From NCBI GenBank assembly GCA_029817715.1, contig JARUPY010000321.1, positions 620,001 through 684,000 of the forward strand: 64,000 nt of DNA. The letters run 5' to 3'. The notes below the pieces were generated by a model. That model did not search any database. It saw only the letters and a list, made by a program, of their open reading frames with translations, and was not told the origin of the DNA. Positions 9,483 to 22,239 of the stretch are shown here, one piece after another. The stretch's first letter is position 1. Each line of letters starts with the position of its first letter. The DNA comes from Melastoma dodecandrum (Eukaryota; Streptophyta; Magnoliopsida; Myrtales; Melastomataceae). A program made the translations under genes and the position numbers.

Positions 9483-10855
9483 GAAGTATTCTCGAGACAT
9501 CACTTATATACCTCTCTAAAGTCGGCATCACTCGAGTACAACTCTTTCAACGACTCGAATCCAATCAACTTCGATTCCATTCTGGTCATGAGAGTTGATT
9601 TTCTCGACAATGTATCTGCGACGAAATTCTTTACTCCCAACTTATGCCTCAAGATGAAAGTGAATGACTGGAGAAATTCCACCCACTTTGCATGTAGCCG
9701 ATTACGCTTTACCTACCCAATGATATGCTTCAAAGACTCACGATCAGTATAAAAAACGAACTACTCGGGCATCAAGTAGTGACTCCATGTCCTGATTGTA
9801 CGAACGATAGCATAAAATTCCTTATCATAAGCCAAATAATTCAGTCGAAACTCATTTAACTTCTCGCCGAAATACGACACCGGTCGACCCTCTTGTAGCA
9901 ATACGCATCCAATTCCTATTCATGAGGCTTCACACTCGACTTCAAACACCTTCTCGAAGTCAGGGAATGCCAATATAGGCGCTTCGCACAAACGACTCTT
10001 GAGCAACTCAAAACTAGATTGAGCTGTGGGAGTCCAATCGAAAATCGTCCCTTTCAAACACTCTGTCAATGGGGTTGTGATCGAACTGAAGTCCTTGATA
10101 AATCTCTGATAGAATGATGTTAGGCCATGAAAGCTCCGGACATTATGAGCTGTCTTGGGAATAACTCAATCTCGAATAGCAGCAACTTTACTCTCATCCG
10201 TCAAAATTCCTTTTCTCGAGATGACATATCCCAAAAAGATAAGTTTGGAAGTCAAGAACTCGCACCTCTTGCTGTTGTCGAATAGACATTGTTCCCTCAA
10301 CTTCTCGAACAATTGTCGAAGGTGTTCAATGTGCTCCTCATCATTCTGGCTATATGCAAGAATATCATCAAAATAAACAACTATGAATTTGCCGATGAAA
10401 GGACGAAACACCTGGTTCATCAGTCGCATTAAGGTACTCGATGCATTTGACAGACCAAACAGCATAACGATCCACTCGTAAAACCCGAATTTAGTTTTGA
10501 ACGACGTCTTCCATTCGTCTCCTTCCTTCATCCGAATCTGGTGATATCTACTCCGTAGGTCCACCTTCGAGAAAAACGTCGACCCATGCATCTCATTAAA
10601 CATATCATCAATTTGAGGAATGAGAAATCGATACTTGACGATGATCTTACTAATTGCTCGACTATCGACACACATCCGCTATGAACCATCCTTCCTGGGA
10701 ACCAAGATGGCTGGAACGGAACACATGCTGAAGTTCTCTGGAACGAAGTCTCGTTCAATGAGTTCATCGACCTATCGCTGCAGCTCTCTCGCCTCGTTAG
10801 GATTACATCGATACGCGGGTCGATTAGGCAGCGACACTCTAGGAATGAGGTCGAT
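9483..10855 (-). pseudogene. Reverse transcriptase-RNase H (chromovirus-like)
   Basis: The best frame, 10166-10675, holds [36 protein letters not shown], a [18 protein letters not shown] box and the polymerase box YFDD in [11 protein letters not shown]. RNase H follows at 9500-10000, ending with KWVEFLQSFTFILRHKLGV and ADTLSRKS. Both catalytic aspartates of the YFDD box are kept. Frameshifts near 10160 and stops within RNase H disable it. The start of RT (10680-10855) is in a shifted frame. Confidence 0.85.
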
Positions 10856-11720
10856 CTAATGTTGTATGTCCCTCAACGGAGGAAGTCCTCCCGGCATCTC
10901 CTCAGGAAACACATCCTCAAATTCTTGTAAAAGTGCTCGAACTCGAGGGGTCATTGTCGAGGCCTGCTCCTTTCCTTGCTCAAATAACATCAACATGTAT
11001 GCATACTTCTCCTCTCGAATAGCTCGAGTCAACTCAACAAACTTCAAACCGTCTTCTCGAGTTTGATCTTGAGACGGTTTGGCTAGTGCTTGGGTGGTCA
11101 AGGAAAGTAAGGTAATCTTCTTCTCATCGAGAGTGATGGAATATGTATTCTTGTACCCATCATAAATTGCTCGCTGATCATATTGCCAATGTCTACCCAA
11201 CAACAAATGACACGCATCCATGGGGGGTACGACATCACAAGTCACCGTGTCCTTGTAGCTCTGATCAATGCTCAATGAGACCAACACCTGCTTATTCACC
11301 CTTAGATCACTCTCTTTGCTCAACCATTGAAGTTTGTATGTTCGAGGATATGCCTTATTAGATAACTTCATCTTCTCGACCATGGTAGTAGAGGCCAAAT
11401 TGGTACAGATCCCACTGTCAACAATCATGTAACACACATTTTCCTGCACCGTGCATCATGTCTGAAATATCCTTTCTCGCTGGTCGACTTCATCGGGCAC
11501 CACATTTGTATTAAGGGCTTTTTGAAGGTCTAATAGTTCGCCCTCATCGGGTTCCTCCACCACTTCTTCCTCGATATTCCAGATGGGTTCTCCTTCTCGA
11601 TCAAACACCTGATCATCCTCTGAAAGCTCCGTAAGAAAGATAGTTGGTCGATGTGAGTACTCAGAAGCTATATGGCCAACTCCTTGACATTTAAAATACT
11701 TTCTCGAGGCACTAGTGTTT
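10856..11720 (-). pseudogene. Retropepsin-like protease and degenerate zinc knuckle
   Basis: The frame 10856-11449 has the aspartic protease box MIVDSGICTNLAS and the downstream VPPMDACHLLLGRHWQYD, which is typical of gypsy pepsins. It ends in the linker PEEMPGGLPPLRDIQH before RT. Upstream (to 11720) the frame passes one TGA near 11457 and reads a zinc-knuckle remnant (KCQGVGHIASEYSHR), in which the final cysteine of a CCHC box is replaced by tyrosine, and then an acidic linker. Confidence 0.8.
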
Positions 11721-11949
11721 AGGAGAGGCTGAAATTCAACCTTGGCCTGATCCTTCGTATTACTCGAGATTGGACTTCTCGAGGACGAACTCGAGATGGT
11801 TCTCGAGGATTAAATCTCGTTGCTGAAAGGAGTGCTCCTCATAGCTGGCCTCACAAACGTTCTCCTAGCTTGTTGCTTCTCGACTTTATGGGTTAAATTG
11901 CATACATCCACGAAACTCCAATAAGGCTGCAACTCAACACCATCCGCCA

Positions 11950-12430
11950 CATGGGTTTTCAGCATTTTAATATACCTTGTAATGGTTTGTTCAGGGGGTT
12001 CAACTATATCACACTAGAGTATCAATTTCTCGAACTCGCGAGTGTACTCAGAAACACTCAAAGATTGCTGAAGCGATTTCAATATGAGGAACAAGTCTTA
12101 CTGATATCGCTCGGGAGGAATCCTCTTCTTCATCTCCCTTTTCATTTGGTCCCACGACCAATTCTTCTCTTTCCCTTCCCGACGGCGCTGCTGGTTCAAG
12201 TTCTCCAACCATAAGCTAGCGTACTTTCGAAGTCGAAGGGCTGCCACCTTGACTTGCCTTTCCTCGAGAATCTCTTCATAGTCGAATACTCTCTCAATGG
12301 CATGTAGCCAATCAAGAAACTCATCGGGGTCTATCTTTCCCTCAATCTCAGGAATGTCTACTCGCACATTTATAGGATGGGCAGGTTGACATTCTCTAGT
12401 TTGCCTCCTAGGACTCTCCTAGTCCCCATA
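11950..12430 (-). pseudogene. Gag (retrotransposon gag domain), chromovirus-like
   Basis: The frame 12098-12367 encodes MRVDIPEIEGKIDPDEFLDW and VKVAALRLRKYASLWLENL, the standard gag capsid-like core of Ty3/gypsy elements (F/W-rich, followed by WDQMKREMKKR). Reading continues in another frame to about 11950. It lacks a complete N-terminus and belongs with the protease and RT to its left. Confidence 0.8.
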
Positions 12431-12535
12431 TCTAACCACAAACGGATTTTCTTCTGCGTCATCAAAATATCAAGGAGGCTGCGGTTCAGGTTGTCTCCTT
12501 TCTTTCAGGGCTGTTGTATCTGACGACGTAACTTT

Positions 12536-14150
12536 CCAACCTTGCAAAAATTTAGATCCCCTGCTCGACTCCCTTGTTGTGGGCATTTCGGTGGAGGGAG
12601 TTCAATCATACTAGTTGATAGAAAAATGGTCAAAAAAATATATCTACAACATCTAAATCCGGGAAAGGATATTGTTTATTATGTCCCTCCTCCAAAGTTG
12701 GTCATTTCTTCTTTGTCTGGAGAGTTGCTGGAGTAGGAGCTGAAGCGCTTGATTGTTCTTTCTCCTTTGTATTCGAGACCTTAACGGGGATAACATTGAT
12801 AGCCATAACTTGCTTCTTGTTATCCTTAAAGCCAGGCTTACCTCCAGTTTTCCTAGCTAGTCTTTCCGTTCTCTTGGATGGCTCAGGTACCGGATGGTCT
12901 CCTACACCAACTCCTACAAAACTCTTTCCATATCATGTGCTCTTATATCCAGTTCCTCAAAAGATCGAGGTTTAATCCCTTACAAGATATAACTGATCCT
13001 CCAAATCATCATTGAATACACATAGCTATAAACGTCGTTCATACAAGCAATCTTGATGCGCAATCTTATGTTTAGATGACGGGCTCGCCTTTCCATTGAC
13101 GAGTGTTAGTAAGCTCGATCATGCTCACCACACGTCGTGTGCTATAAAGCGGTTCAAGAATTCCCTTTCTAATTGCTCCTAACCGTCCATGATTCCTGGT
13201 TTGATATTGATAAACCAATAAAAGGTATTTCCCTTCAAGGATTAGAAGATATGCTTAACCATCAAGTCTCCATTTGTACCACCATTGTTGTGGGTCTCCA
13301 TAAAATGTGCCACATGCTGACTTGGGTTCCCCTTTCCATCAAATTGTTGGAAGTACGGGGGTTGATAACCCAATAGCGTGCTCAAGTTTTCAATTCGCCG
13401 ACTGTATGGATTGTATTACGCTGAAGATGTTGCAGACTTTCTCCCAAGCTCATCCTTTAGGGCCGCTTTTATTAGTTCATTCATTGCTAGTTGAGACTGG
13501 AGCATCAACAGAGGCAGGTACAACCTTTAGTGAATCATCGATATTCACGACATTCTTGCCTTTGTCCTTACGCATGTGAGAACCTCCTTCATCATATATT
13601 TTCTCATATTCTTTGTTCTCGAGCTTGCTATGACATACCCAAGTTGTTGATCCCTATCCTTCATGGATTTCATCATCGCCTCTACTACTTTGGCGAGAGA
13701 TGCAGCTTAACCTTCCAATGATGGGGTGTTTGCCATCATAACCGGCATGACTTCTAAGTTTTTAGCCGGATCAATCTCGTTAGTGCTTCTAGAAAGATTT
13801 GGTGAAGAGTCTCTGGATGAGCTATTTGGAAGCCAAGCAAGGAATGGTACTCAATGGAGCCTTTGCAGCGTCCTATTTGCAGTGCGGACGTGACTTTGGG
13901 AAAACATATTGAAGAGTTCCTTCTATCTCTTCCATTTGCTTGTGCACTTCAGCCCTTGATTGAGCCATGCTCCATTTCGATGTATAGTCTGGTGAAGAAT
14001 CCCCATGGGGAAAGACAATTTATGTGTTATTGCAGAAGCCACCCGAAGGAATTGGTGATATAGCACTCGTGTTGAGAAGGTTTCTTATAGTAGACTCCTT
14101 ATATGATGGAGGTGACTTACGATAGATGAATTGGAGTATTTGTTCTGTCT
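12536..14150 (-). pseudogene. Gag fragment of a second Ty3/gypsy family
   Basis: The minus strand, read over several frames, gives an N-terminal glutamine/aspartate-rich region, then NPSQHVAHFMETHNNGGTNG, GNTFYWFINIKPGIMDG and EQLEREFLNRF, a gag core of a type different from the one at 12.1 kb. A lysine-rich tail (KPGFKDNKKQVMAINVIPVK) follows. At least six stops or shifts interrupt it. It is cut at about 12535 where the chromovirus-like gag begins. The matching pol is not in the window. Confidence 0.65.
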
Positions 14151-14593
14151 ACTTATATATCTCCACTATTAGTCGAGTCTTCATAAATTCAAGAGAATAA
14201 GCTGAGTGGAGCTTTCTGACAACTGAGAAGGAAAACCAAACAGTTGATTATTCACAGCATCAGTGGAGTTCTTCAACATGATCATCTTGATGCCATTTGG
14301 AAGCTTGGACCTAAAGAGAAGAGAGACGGAGATCGTCCCAGCAGGCATGCCAAAAATTTGCCCACACAAAATTCTTCAGTCTGAATTAAGACTGGAAATG
14401 GTGTACAAATTCTATACTTCTAAGATATCTGGAATGGGGATGGGCAACGAACACAAGGGCAGTAAAAGCTTGATAAGGTTGATCTTATGTAGATGAACAA
14501 AAAACTCCGAGTTGTATGGGCATCGACAAAACTTCATCGTTGATTCAGTGAGGAGAGTGCCTGAGAGCTTCACCAAGTTAAGGAGTTTATTCC
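14151..14593. other. Unassigned sequence left of the Athila-like element
   Basis: Short open stretches exist on both strands near 14181-14496, but none resembles a known protein. It has no visible repeat structure. Confidence 0.3.
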
Positions 14594-15784
14594 TGTCACG
14601 TCGAAAACGTGTTCACCACGCAAGTGCACGTAATCGTACAAGTAATACGGTATAAGTAAGATATCGTTCCCTGTAGCATTGTTCTAAACTTCTACCAAGT
14701 ATTAAAACATGCCAAATATCTATTATTCAACTACACGAACTAAATTAAAGTTCATAATGAGAAACGCCTCAGGTAATTATTTCAACTAACAATTAATCGC
14801 AAGTCTTATCTCAATCAGCACACAGAACTGATTCGTTTGATAATCTGAAATTCGTTATTTCTAGTACACATCTTCCGAGATCATAAGAACGTACATCTCT
14901 GTAACTAGTCACCACTCTATTCCTAAGTAGATTAACCATCGAGAGTCCATTGAGAATTAATTCCAATTTGATAACATAAGACGATTAGGCGATTAGGTAT
15001 ATTCCTATCCTACTCGTTAATGATCTCGTCTTCTGATCAAGATTAACTTAGGTTATTCCTATTTCCATGCTTAACTCGGGATTTCTCTTTCGAGTTCCCC
15101 TAGGTTCACTATTTAATCATATTGGTGATCGATCTTTAATAAAGCATTAAAAACGAATAGAAATAATCAAACATAAATCATTAAAGAGTGTCAAAAGAGA
15201 TAGACTCTTGACTAATTGTCAAGATCTATCTTAACCCAAAGCAAATAAAATTAGTTCTTAATGAAAGTATTTGAAAAGATGAATTGAATTCTAAGCATAG
15301 AAATGACATAAAATTAAACTAAAAGATATTCGCAAATTTTCGCCGACGGCTACTTGCCACCAACAACCTCCTAGGTCGAGGTCCATCCTCAAAGAGTTGG
15401 CAGAATATCTTTTTATATCCCTAAAATATAACCCTAGTGAATCTCGAGAATATTGGAAAGAAAATTATCTCTACTGTCTGCGCAGCAGCACCAAATTCTC
15501 GTGCCCTACATAAAGTTTTTACCCAACTTCTGGCAATATTGTGCAGATACAACACTTCCAATGCAGCTGCTAACTTGCTCTTCATGCTTCTACTTCTTGG
15601 CCCTCATTCCCCTATTGCGCTTTCCTTCCTTTGATTTTTATAAATCGACACACTGAAAAGCACAACGGTGAATGGATGAACAACACACCGGAAACCAAGA
15701 GAAACTAAAGACTAAATCATATAAAATAACTAACAACTAACATCAAATGTGATCCCTTAACTTTATTTTCATAAAGTTATAACA
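14594..15784 (-). repeat. Athila-like LTR A (3' LTR)
   Basis: It starts TGTCACGTCGAAAACG on the plus strand and ends AGTTATAACA. It aligns along its length with the copies at 18254 and 24048, sharing the GAGTCCATT..AGAAT, GATTAACTTAGGTTATTCC and CCCTCATTCCCCTATT blocks. Its length is 1191 bp. Confidence 0.8.
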
Positions 15785-17040
15785 CCCTCAAAAATAACTT
15801 TTACTAGTCTTCGAGCAAAAATGCATAAAAAGTAAAATAAAAATAAATCAAACGACACTCCTCAACAAACCCCGAGTAATTCAAATGTGGAAACATCTTT
15901 TTCAACATTCTCGGATAAGGTAGCATCTTACCCGTGCAGCTAGATTCCATTCACCACCTAGCGTGCTCATTCAAAATTTTTGAAACACAACATTTTCATT
16001 CCAAATAGTTCATGTTAACTAGTAACCTATAAAGCTTACCATGAACATCCATATCCACTCATCAAGGGTTGTAAAACTTTTTCATGCACACAATTTCACT
16101 TTTTTTTTCTTTCGGTGTCATGACTCTAAATATATTATCTAATTCCGGCAAAGCTCATATACCAAGATTTCAATCAATGACTCCCAATCTAGTTGGACTA
16201 AGACATTAGGTGATACCCCACAGATCAATCACTCGAGCAAGCATAGAAGCCTAAAACCACAAGCACATATTCAGGCAATCTCTCTTTTTTTCTCTTTTTT
16301 TTTTACACGTGAACATTGGTACTTAGAACCTTGGCACCATCATTTTCTTGTTTTTTGCCAACACATACACCAAAGACTTTGTTTAAAGGGATAGTTCAAA
16401 CAACTCTACTCACCGCCAGTCAACATGCTTTCTAGGAAGATGTAACCTGTTGCAACTAAGTTTGCTTCTTACTGGGATATCTTATTAAAATCCTCAAAAC
16501 TTAAACACAATAATCTTAGAACTTCATCTTTCCATACCTTAGGAATGCAAACCTCAAACGCATTATAGAAAAAAGACATTACATTTTCGAATTCCCAGGG
16601 TAACACTTAGGAGTAAAAACACTTTTTAAAATTTTTTTAGACTTACCCAACTGTAAACTGACCTATACTAAAGGAACACCACTTAACTCGGCATAAAATG
16701 CAACATTCTCGATGTGAACATAAAAACATAACACCCGCAAACCTACGCTAAGCAACATTCTCGATGTGAACTAAAAGATAAGAAAATGACAAAAGATATT
16801 GGGAAGAAAGATACTTACGAGGTCACTTTTGGATCATTGTCTTTGTCTTCATGGTCAAGCACCGATGGTGAATGTTTTGAAGCAGTGATCTCTTGAGAGA
16901 GCAAGGAAAAAAATAAAAAACACAGTGAAGCCTAAGAAATAAAAACAAAAAAAAAGTAAACTTAGGTTGCCTCCTAAGAAGCGCTTGATTTAGAGTCTCT
17001 TTAGATCAGTCAAGCGTCTCTTAACATTATCGGGACAACT
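15785..17040 (-). other. 3' region of the Athila-like element, no gene seen
   Basis: Athila elements often have an env-like ORF or a long untranslated stretch here. I find no open frame of note. The GGTTGCCTCCTAAGAAGCGC motif near 16968 recurs, as I recall, downstream of pol in such elements. Pyrimidine-rich runs occur near 16097 and 16282. The sequence next to LTR A (minus TTTTTGAGGGTG) may be the decayed polypurine tract. Confidence 0.5.
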
Positions 17041-18253
17041 GCCCGCTCAAGGTTATCTCCCCAATAGTGTTTCAGCTTTTATCCATTAACTTTGAAGGTC
17101 TATCCAGAAGTTGCATTTCGTACTTCTACGACACCATGGGGGAATTCCTGAATTACCTAAAATGGTCCAAACCATCTCGATTTATGCTTTCATGGAAAAA
17201 AATTCAGTCTATAACTGAATAACAATACTTGTTGTTCGGGTTCAAATTGTCGCTCAATGATACTCTTGTCATGCCATTGTTTTGTCTTCTTCTTATAGAT
17301 CCTCACATTTTCATAAGCTTGAAGCCGGAATTCATCAAATTCGCTTAATTGGAGCATCCTTTTTTGTCCGGCTTTCTCAAGATCAAAATTCAAGTTCTTT
17401 ATCATCCAAAATGCTTTATGTTCTAATTCCAACGGTAAGTGACATGCTTCTCCGTAAAATAACTTAAATGGAGACATTCTAATTAGCATATTGTAAGTTG
17501 TTCGATCGCTACAATGTGTCGTCTAGCTTATGTGTCTAATCCTTCTGTGATGTGTTTATTGTTTTCTCGAGAAGTCTCTTAATTTCTTGATTTCACACTT
17601 CCACTTGCCCACTTGTCTGAGGATGATATGCTAGAGTGACCTCGTGATTGATTTTGTACTTGTTCAACAAGACGTGGACTTGCTTATTGCAAAATTGAGA
17701 CCCCCAATCACTGATGATTGCTCTTGGTGTGCCAATCCTTGTAAACATATGTTTCTTCAAAAACTTCACAACTACTTTAGCCTTGTTAGTGGGCAAAGCC
17801 TTTGCTTCAACCCATTTAGACATATAATCAGCTGTAACTAAAATGTAACGATTTTTAAATGAAGAAACAAATTGTCCCTTAAAATCAATATCCTATACTG
17901 CAAAAATCTCTACCTCCGGGATGTTGTTTAGAGGCATTTCATGTCTTCTTGATATGTTCCCCGTTCATTGGCATCAATCACACTTAGTACCAAAATTATA
18001 AGAATCTTTAAATAAATAAGGCTAATAGAAACCTAATTGTAAAATCTGAGGAGCCGTTTTATCTCCTCCAAAATGTACGCCGTGAGGTGATGCATAACAG
18101 CACCATAAAATTTGTTCCCATTCTTCCTCCGGTATGTATCTCCTCAAAACCTGATCTTAACATAGCTTAAACAAGAAAGGCTCATCCCACACATACTTCT
18201 TAACATCATGCAAAAACTTTTTCTCTTATTATGTAGTCAAGTCAAGAGGTATG
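17041..18253 (-). pseudogene. Integrase (Athila-like), C-terminal and core part
   Basis: Frames at 17593-17823 and 17190-17489 give MSKWVEAKALPTNKAKVVVK, IISDWGSQFCNKQ (second catalytic aspartate), AYHPQTSGQVEVWNQEIKR (catalytic glutamate) and PFKLFYGEACHLPLELEHKA. The C-terminus reads FKVNGxKLKHYWGDN near 17060. The zinc-binding region (WCCYASPHGVHFGGDKTA, FGTKCDxCQ) is readable at 17940-18140. Stops occur in nearly every block. The upstream continuation lies beyond the inserted solo LTR. Confidence 0.8.
18249..18253. repeat. Target-site duplication GTATG, left copy
   Basis: It is identical to 19511-19515 on the other side of solo LTR B. Confidence 0.7.
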
Positions 18254-19510
18254 TGTCACGTCGAAAACGTGTTCACCACACAAGTGCACGCAATCGTACA
18301 AGTAACATGGTAAGTAAGATATCGTTCCCACGGGGACTGCTCTAAACTTCTACCAATTATCAAAATACGTCAAATCTTTATTATTCAACTACGCGAACAA
18401 AATACTAAATTAAGAAAAACTAGAGTTCTACCGAATTAATATGCAAGATGAGAAAACACCTAGGGTAATGATTTCATATAACAATTAATTGCAAGTCATA
18501 TCTCAATCAACACACTGAAATGATTCATTTGATAATCTGAAATTCGATTATCTCCTTACGCCCCTTCCAAGGTCATAAGAATGTACCTCTTTGTAACTAG
18601 TAACCACTATATTCCGAGGTAGATTAACTATCGAGAGTCCATTAAGAATCAATTCCAATTTGATTAACTAAGACGATTAGGATATTCCGATCTCGCTCGT
18701 TAATTATCTCGTCTTCCAATTAAGATTAACTTAGGTTATTCCTATCCCCGAGCTCAACCTAGGATTCCCTTCCAAGTTCACATAAATTCATTATTCAATC
18801 CTAATGGTGATCAGTCAATAAAGAAGCATTAAGAACGAATAGGAATAATAAAACATAAATCTTCCAAGAGTGTCAAAAGAGATAGACGCTTGACTAATTG
18901 TCAAGATCCATCTAACCCTAGGCAAAGAAAATTAGTTCGTAATGAAAGTAATTGAAAACATCAATTCAATCCTAAACATCGACAATGACATAAGGAAAAA
19001 CCAAAAGAAAAAGAATCGGTGAAGTCTCCGTCTACGGTTCCTGTCACCAGCAGGCTCTTCTGTGGATTCCCCATTCAAAGAGATGGTGAAAGATCTATTT
19101 ATATCCCTAAGAAAATAACCCTAGAGAATCTCGAAAATCTTAGAAAGAAAATATTATCTCTAGCAACGGTGCAGCTGCACCTTCTTGCTGCACCAACTGC
19201 ACCAATTTCTGTGAATCTTTTGACACCATTGTGCATCTCTAACACTATCTCGTGCAGCTGCACCATCTTGCTGCAAGATTTCAGCAACTTCCTTCTCTTC
19301 ATGCTTCTACTTCTAGGCCCTCATTCCCCTATTGTGCTTTCCTTCTTCTGACTTCCTTAAATCAAAACACCGAAAAGCACATTGATGAGACAATGAACAA
19401 TATATTGCAAAACCAAAGAAAATGAGGACTATATCACATAAAATGTTTAACAACTAACATCAATTAAGTCTAAAATGTGATCCCCTAACTCTATTTTCAT
19501 ATAGTTATTT
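18254..19510 (-). mobile_element. Solo LTR B of the Athila-like family, nested in integrase
   Basis: It begins TGTCACGTCGAAAACG like LTR A and aligns with A and C throughout. It is flanked by the exact 5-bp repeat GTATG. Its right end reads AGTTATTT rather than the AGTTATAACA of LTR A, so the terminal CA is mutated or lost. RNase H coding sequence lies to the right and integrase to the left, so pol was split. Its length is 1257 bp. Confidence 0.75.
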
Positions 19511-19515
19511 GTATG
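19511..19515. repeat. Target-site duplication GTATG, right copy
   Basis: It matches 18249-18253 and directly follows solo LTR B. Confidence 0.7.
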
Positions 19516-20870
19516 AAATTCGAGGTAGAAAAAATAATGAAATTTGCATACCATGGTACTTGTGCATGACTTACAGCTATAAGTTGTTCATCAGGAAAAA
19601 ATTCATTTATGACATACCCGGTTGAGTTTGATGTCACTTTCTAACCTTCAAAAATGATCTACTACTTGATTATTTATCCACTTTCTATCTTTAATCTCCG
19701 GATTATACTCTTGAAGTAAAAGAACCCATCTAATCAATCATGATTTTATGTCCTTTTTTCTCGATCAGGTACTTGATTGCGGAGTGATCTATGAATACAA
19801 TGACTTTCGAACCCACAAGATAAGATCGCAATTGTCAAAGGCAAATCAGCTACTGATAGCTCATTTTCAGTGGTTGTGTAATTTACTTGTGCATCAACCA
19901 GGGTTCTACTGGCATAGTAAATCACATGGAAGACGTTATTCTTATGTTGCCTAAGGCTTGCTCCTAAGGTATAGTCACTCGCATCACATATCAATTCAAA
20001 AGTTAACGTCCAATCGAGCACAATTATGATAGGTGCATTTTACTAACCTCTCTTTTACCTTAGTGAATGCATCTATGCGTGCTTCATCAAATGTGAGGGC
20101 TTTTCTTTCTCCAAGATGTTGTATAAAGGTTTCGTGGTCTTTGAGAAATCCTTGATGAATCGCCTCTAAAAGCCGGCATGATAACGAAAACTTATGATTT
20201 CTTTCACTAATGTTGGTGGGGATAACTTATTGATGGTCTCGATCTTAGCTCTATCAACTTGATACCTTTGCTTAACACCCTGTGGCCAAGAACAATATCT
20301 TTTCGAACCATAAAATGACAATTTTCTCAGTTCAAGACTAGGTTAGTCTTCTCACAACGCTCGAGTACACATCCAAGGTCATGCAAGCAATTATTGAATT
20401 AGTTGCCAAACATAGAAAAATCGTCCACAAAAATCTCGATATACAGTACTACCATGTCTGTAAAGATGGATGTCATGCATCTTTGAAATGTGGCTGGTGC
20501 TTTATATAATCCAAATGGAATTCTACGAAAGGCGAACGTATTGTAAGGACATGAGAAAGTTGATTTCTCCTGATCTTCTAGTGCAATGGCAATCTGATTA
20601 TATACTAAATAATCGTCATGAAAACAATAATATTCCTTACCTGGTAGTCGGTCCAATATATGATCGATAAATGGGAGTGGGAAGTGATCTTTTCTTGTTA
20701 CTTTGTTCAGCTTCTGGTAATCCATGCATACTCTCCATCTTGTTAGAGTGCGAGTCGGGATGAGTTCATTCTTCTCATTCGTCACAATTGTCATACCGCT
20801 TTCTTGGGTATGCACTGTCTAGGACTAACCCACGAACTGTTAAAAATTGGGTAAATGATACCTGCATCGA
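19516..20870 (-). pseudogene. Reverse transcriptase-RNase H (Athila-like)
   Basis: RT at 20399-20815 contains RVCMDYQKLNKVTRKDHFPL, a FGLYKAPATFQRCM box and IEIFVDDFSMFGN, where FVDD is the polymerase box in the Athila form. RNase H at 19746-20021 contains ELICDASDYTLGASLRQHK and YASRTLVDAQVNYTTTENE. The connecting thumb region (20030-20400) is readable in shifted frames. Several stops are present. Confidence 0.85.
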
Positions 20871-21064
20871 GCCATTTGATGATCTCCTCCTTTACGACAT
20901 CTTTCATGTTTGGATTCAATCTCCGTTGATTCTCTATTAATGGTTTATGATCTTCCTCGAGGAGGATTTTATGCCGGCATATTGTTGGACTAATTCCTCA
21001 TATATTAGCAATAGTCCATCCTATTGCTCTCTTGTGATCTCTCAAGACTCGTTATAGCTTCTCC

Positions 21065-21700
21065 TTATTCAACTCTGTTAAATCTGTAGAGATAATCACA
21101 AGGAGGTGAGTAAAGTTCTGAATGAATGAATGAATACCTCAAGTGCATGGGTAGAGTCTCGAGTTCTAATTCAAGTGCTTCCAAAATTGATGGTTTGGTG
21201 GTCTTTTCGGGCATCTCCAATGGGTCGAAAGCTTTCAAGTCTCGAGGCATGTAAGACATACTCTCTATCCAATTCATCACTTCACTTGTTTCTTCCTTGA
21301 TTTTTGCTTCCTCGGATGTTAATTCTAGCTCAAGCATATCGGTTAACTTTCAAATGTTAACTTCTTCGGCTACTAACCTGTCAATAATGTCAATAGAAAA
21401 ATAATCATTCGGTTTATTCGAACATTTCATAGCACGGAGAATATTAAATGTAACCTTCTCATCGTTTACCCTCATGGTTAACTCTCCCTTTTAAACATCA
21501 ATTAAAGTCTTACCCGTGTCTAAGAATGGCCTTCCAAGAATTATTGGTATCCCACGATCCTATTCAAAATCAAGCACAATAAAATCCACTGAAAAGACAA
21601 ATTTATCTACCATAACTAAAATATCCTCAATGATTCCCTCTGAAAATCAAGAGATCGATCGTCTAATTACAATGTGACCGAGGTAGGTTTAACTTTTTTC
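21065..21700 (-). pseudogene. Protease and pre-RT region (Athila-like)
   Basis: Around 21480-21700 the minus strand reads GASVNLIPLSIY (the DLGAS type of aspartic protease box) and then DRGIPIILGRPFLDTGKTLI, typical of Athila protease. The frame at 21065-21337 then gives an acidic linker (KPSILEALELELETLPMHLR) ahead of RT. There are stops inside the protease. Confidence 0.75.
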
Positions 21701-22239
21701 AAAGCCAATTCTAGATATATAGACAAAGGGATTAAATTAACGCTAGCACCAAGATCACATAATGCCTTATCGTTGATGTTCGAGCTAATAGAACATGGTA
21801 TAGTGAAACTACCTGGATCCTTGAGCTTTAGAGGTAGCTTTTTCTATAAGATGGCACTACACTCCTCAGTTAATGCGACTGTTTCGAACTCATTGAGACG
21901 TCTCTTTTTAGATAAGATATATTTATGAATTATAAGTAGCTGGAATATCTATATGTACCTTTTTGAAGACGTCTAAGAATTTATGGAAGTCCTTCTCATC
22001 ATTTTCCTTATGAGCCTGCTGTGGAAAATAAAAAGGAGGATAGATGAGATTATCCATTTCAATATAAGCAGTTTGCTTACCTTCTTTGGGCTAAGCATGT
22101 TGCTGATTGAGCTAGACAGAAAGTTTCTAGTGGCTGCACGAAAGCTCTGTTGTAGCTACATTGTCTAGTCTATCCATTTCTTACGCTTTTGTGCAGCTAC
22201 GCTATTGTTGTGGTGCAACTAGACTGATGTCCTTTACCT

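Larger units (their letters stand above)
9440..12535 (-). mobile_element. Chromovirus-like Ty3/gypsy gag-pol remnant lacking integrase
   Basis: The order on the minus strand is gag, zinc knuckle, protease, RT and RNase H. The sequence stops just after RNase H near 9.45 kb, where integrase should begin. Protease, RT and gag motifs resemble the chromovirus (Tekay/Reina/CRM) type rather than Tat or Athila. The right edge at about 12535 switches abruptly to the gag of another gypsy family, so one element was truncated against, or inserted in, the other. No target duplication was recognised. Confidence 0.75.
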
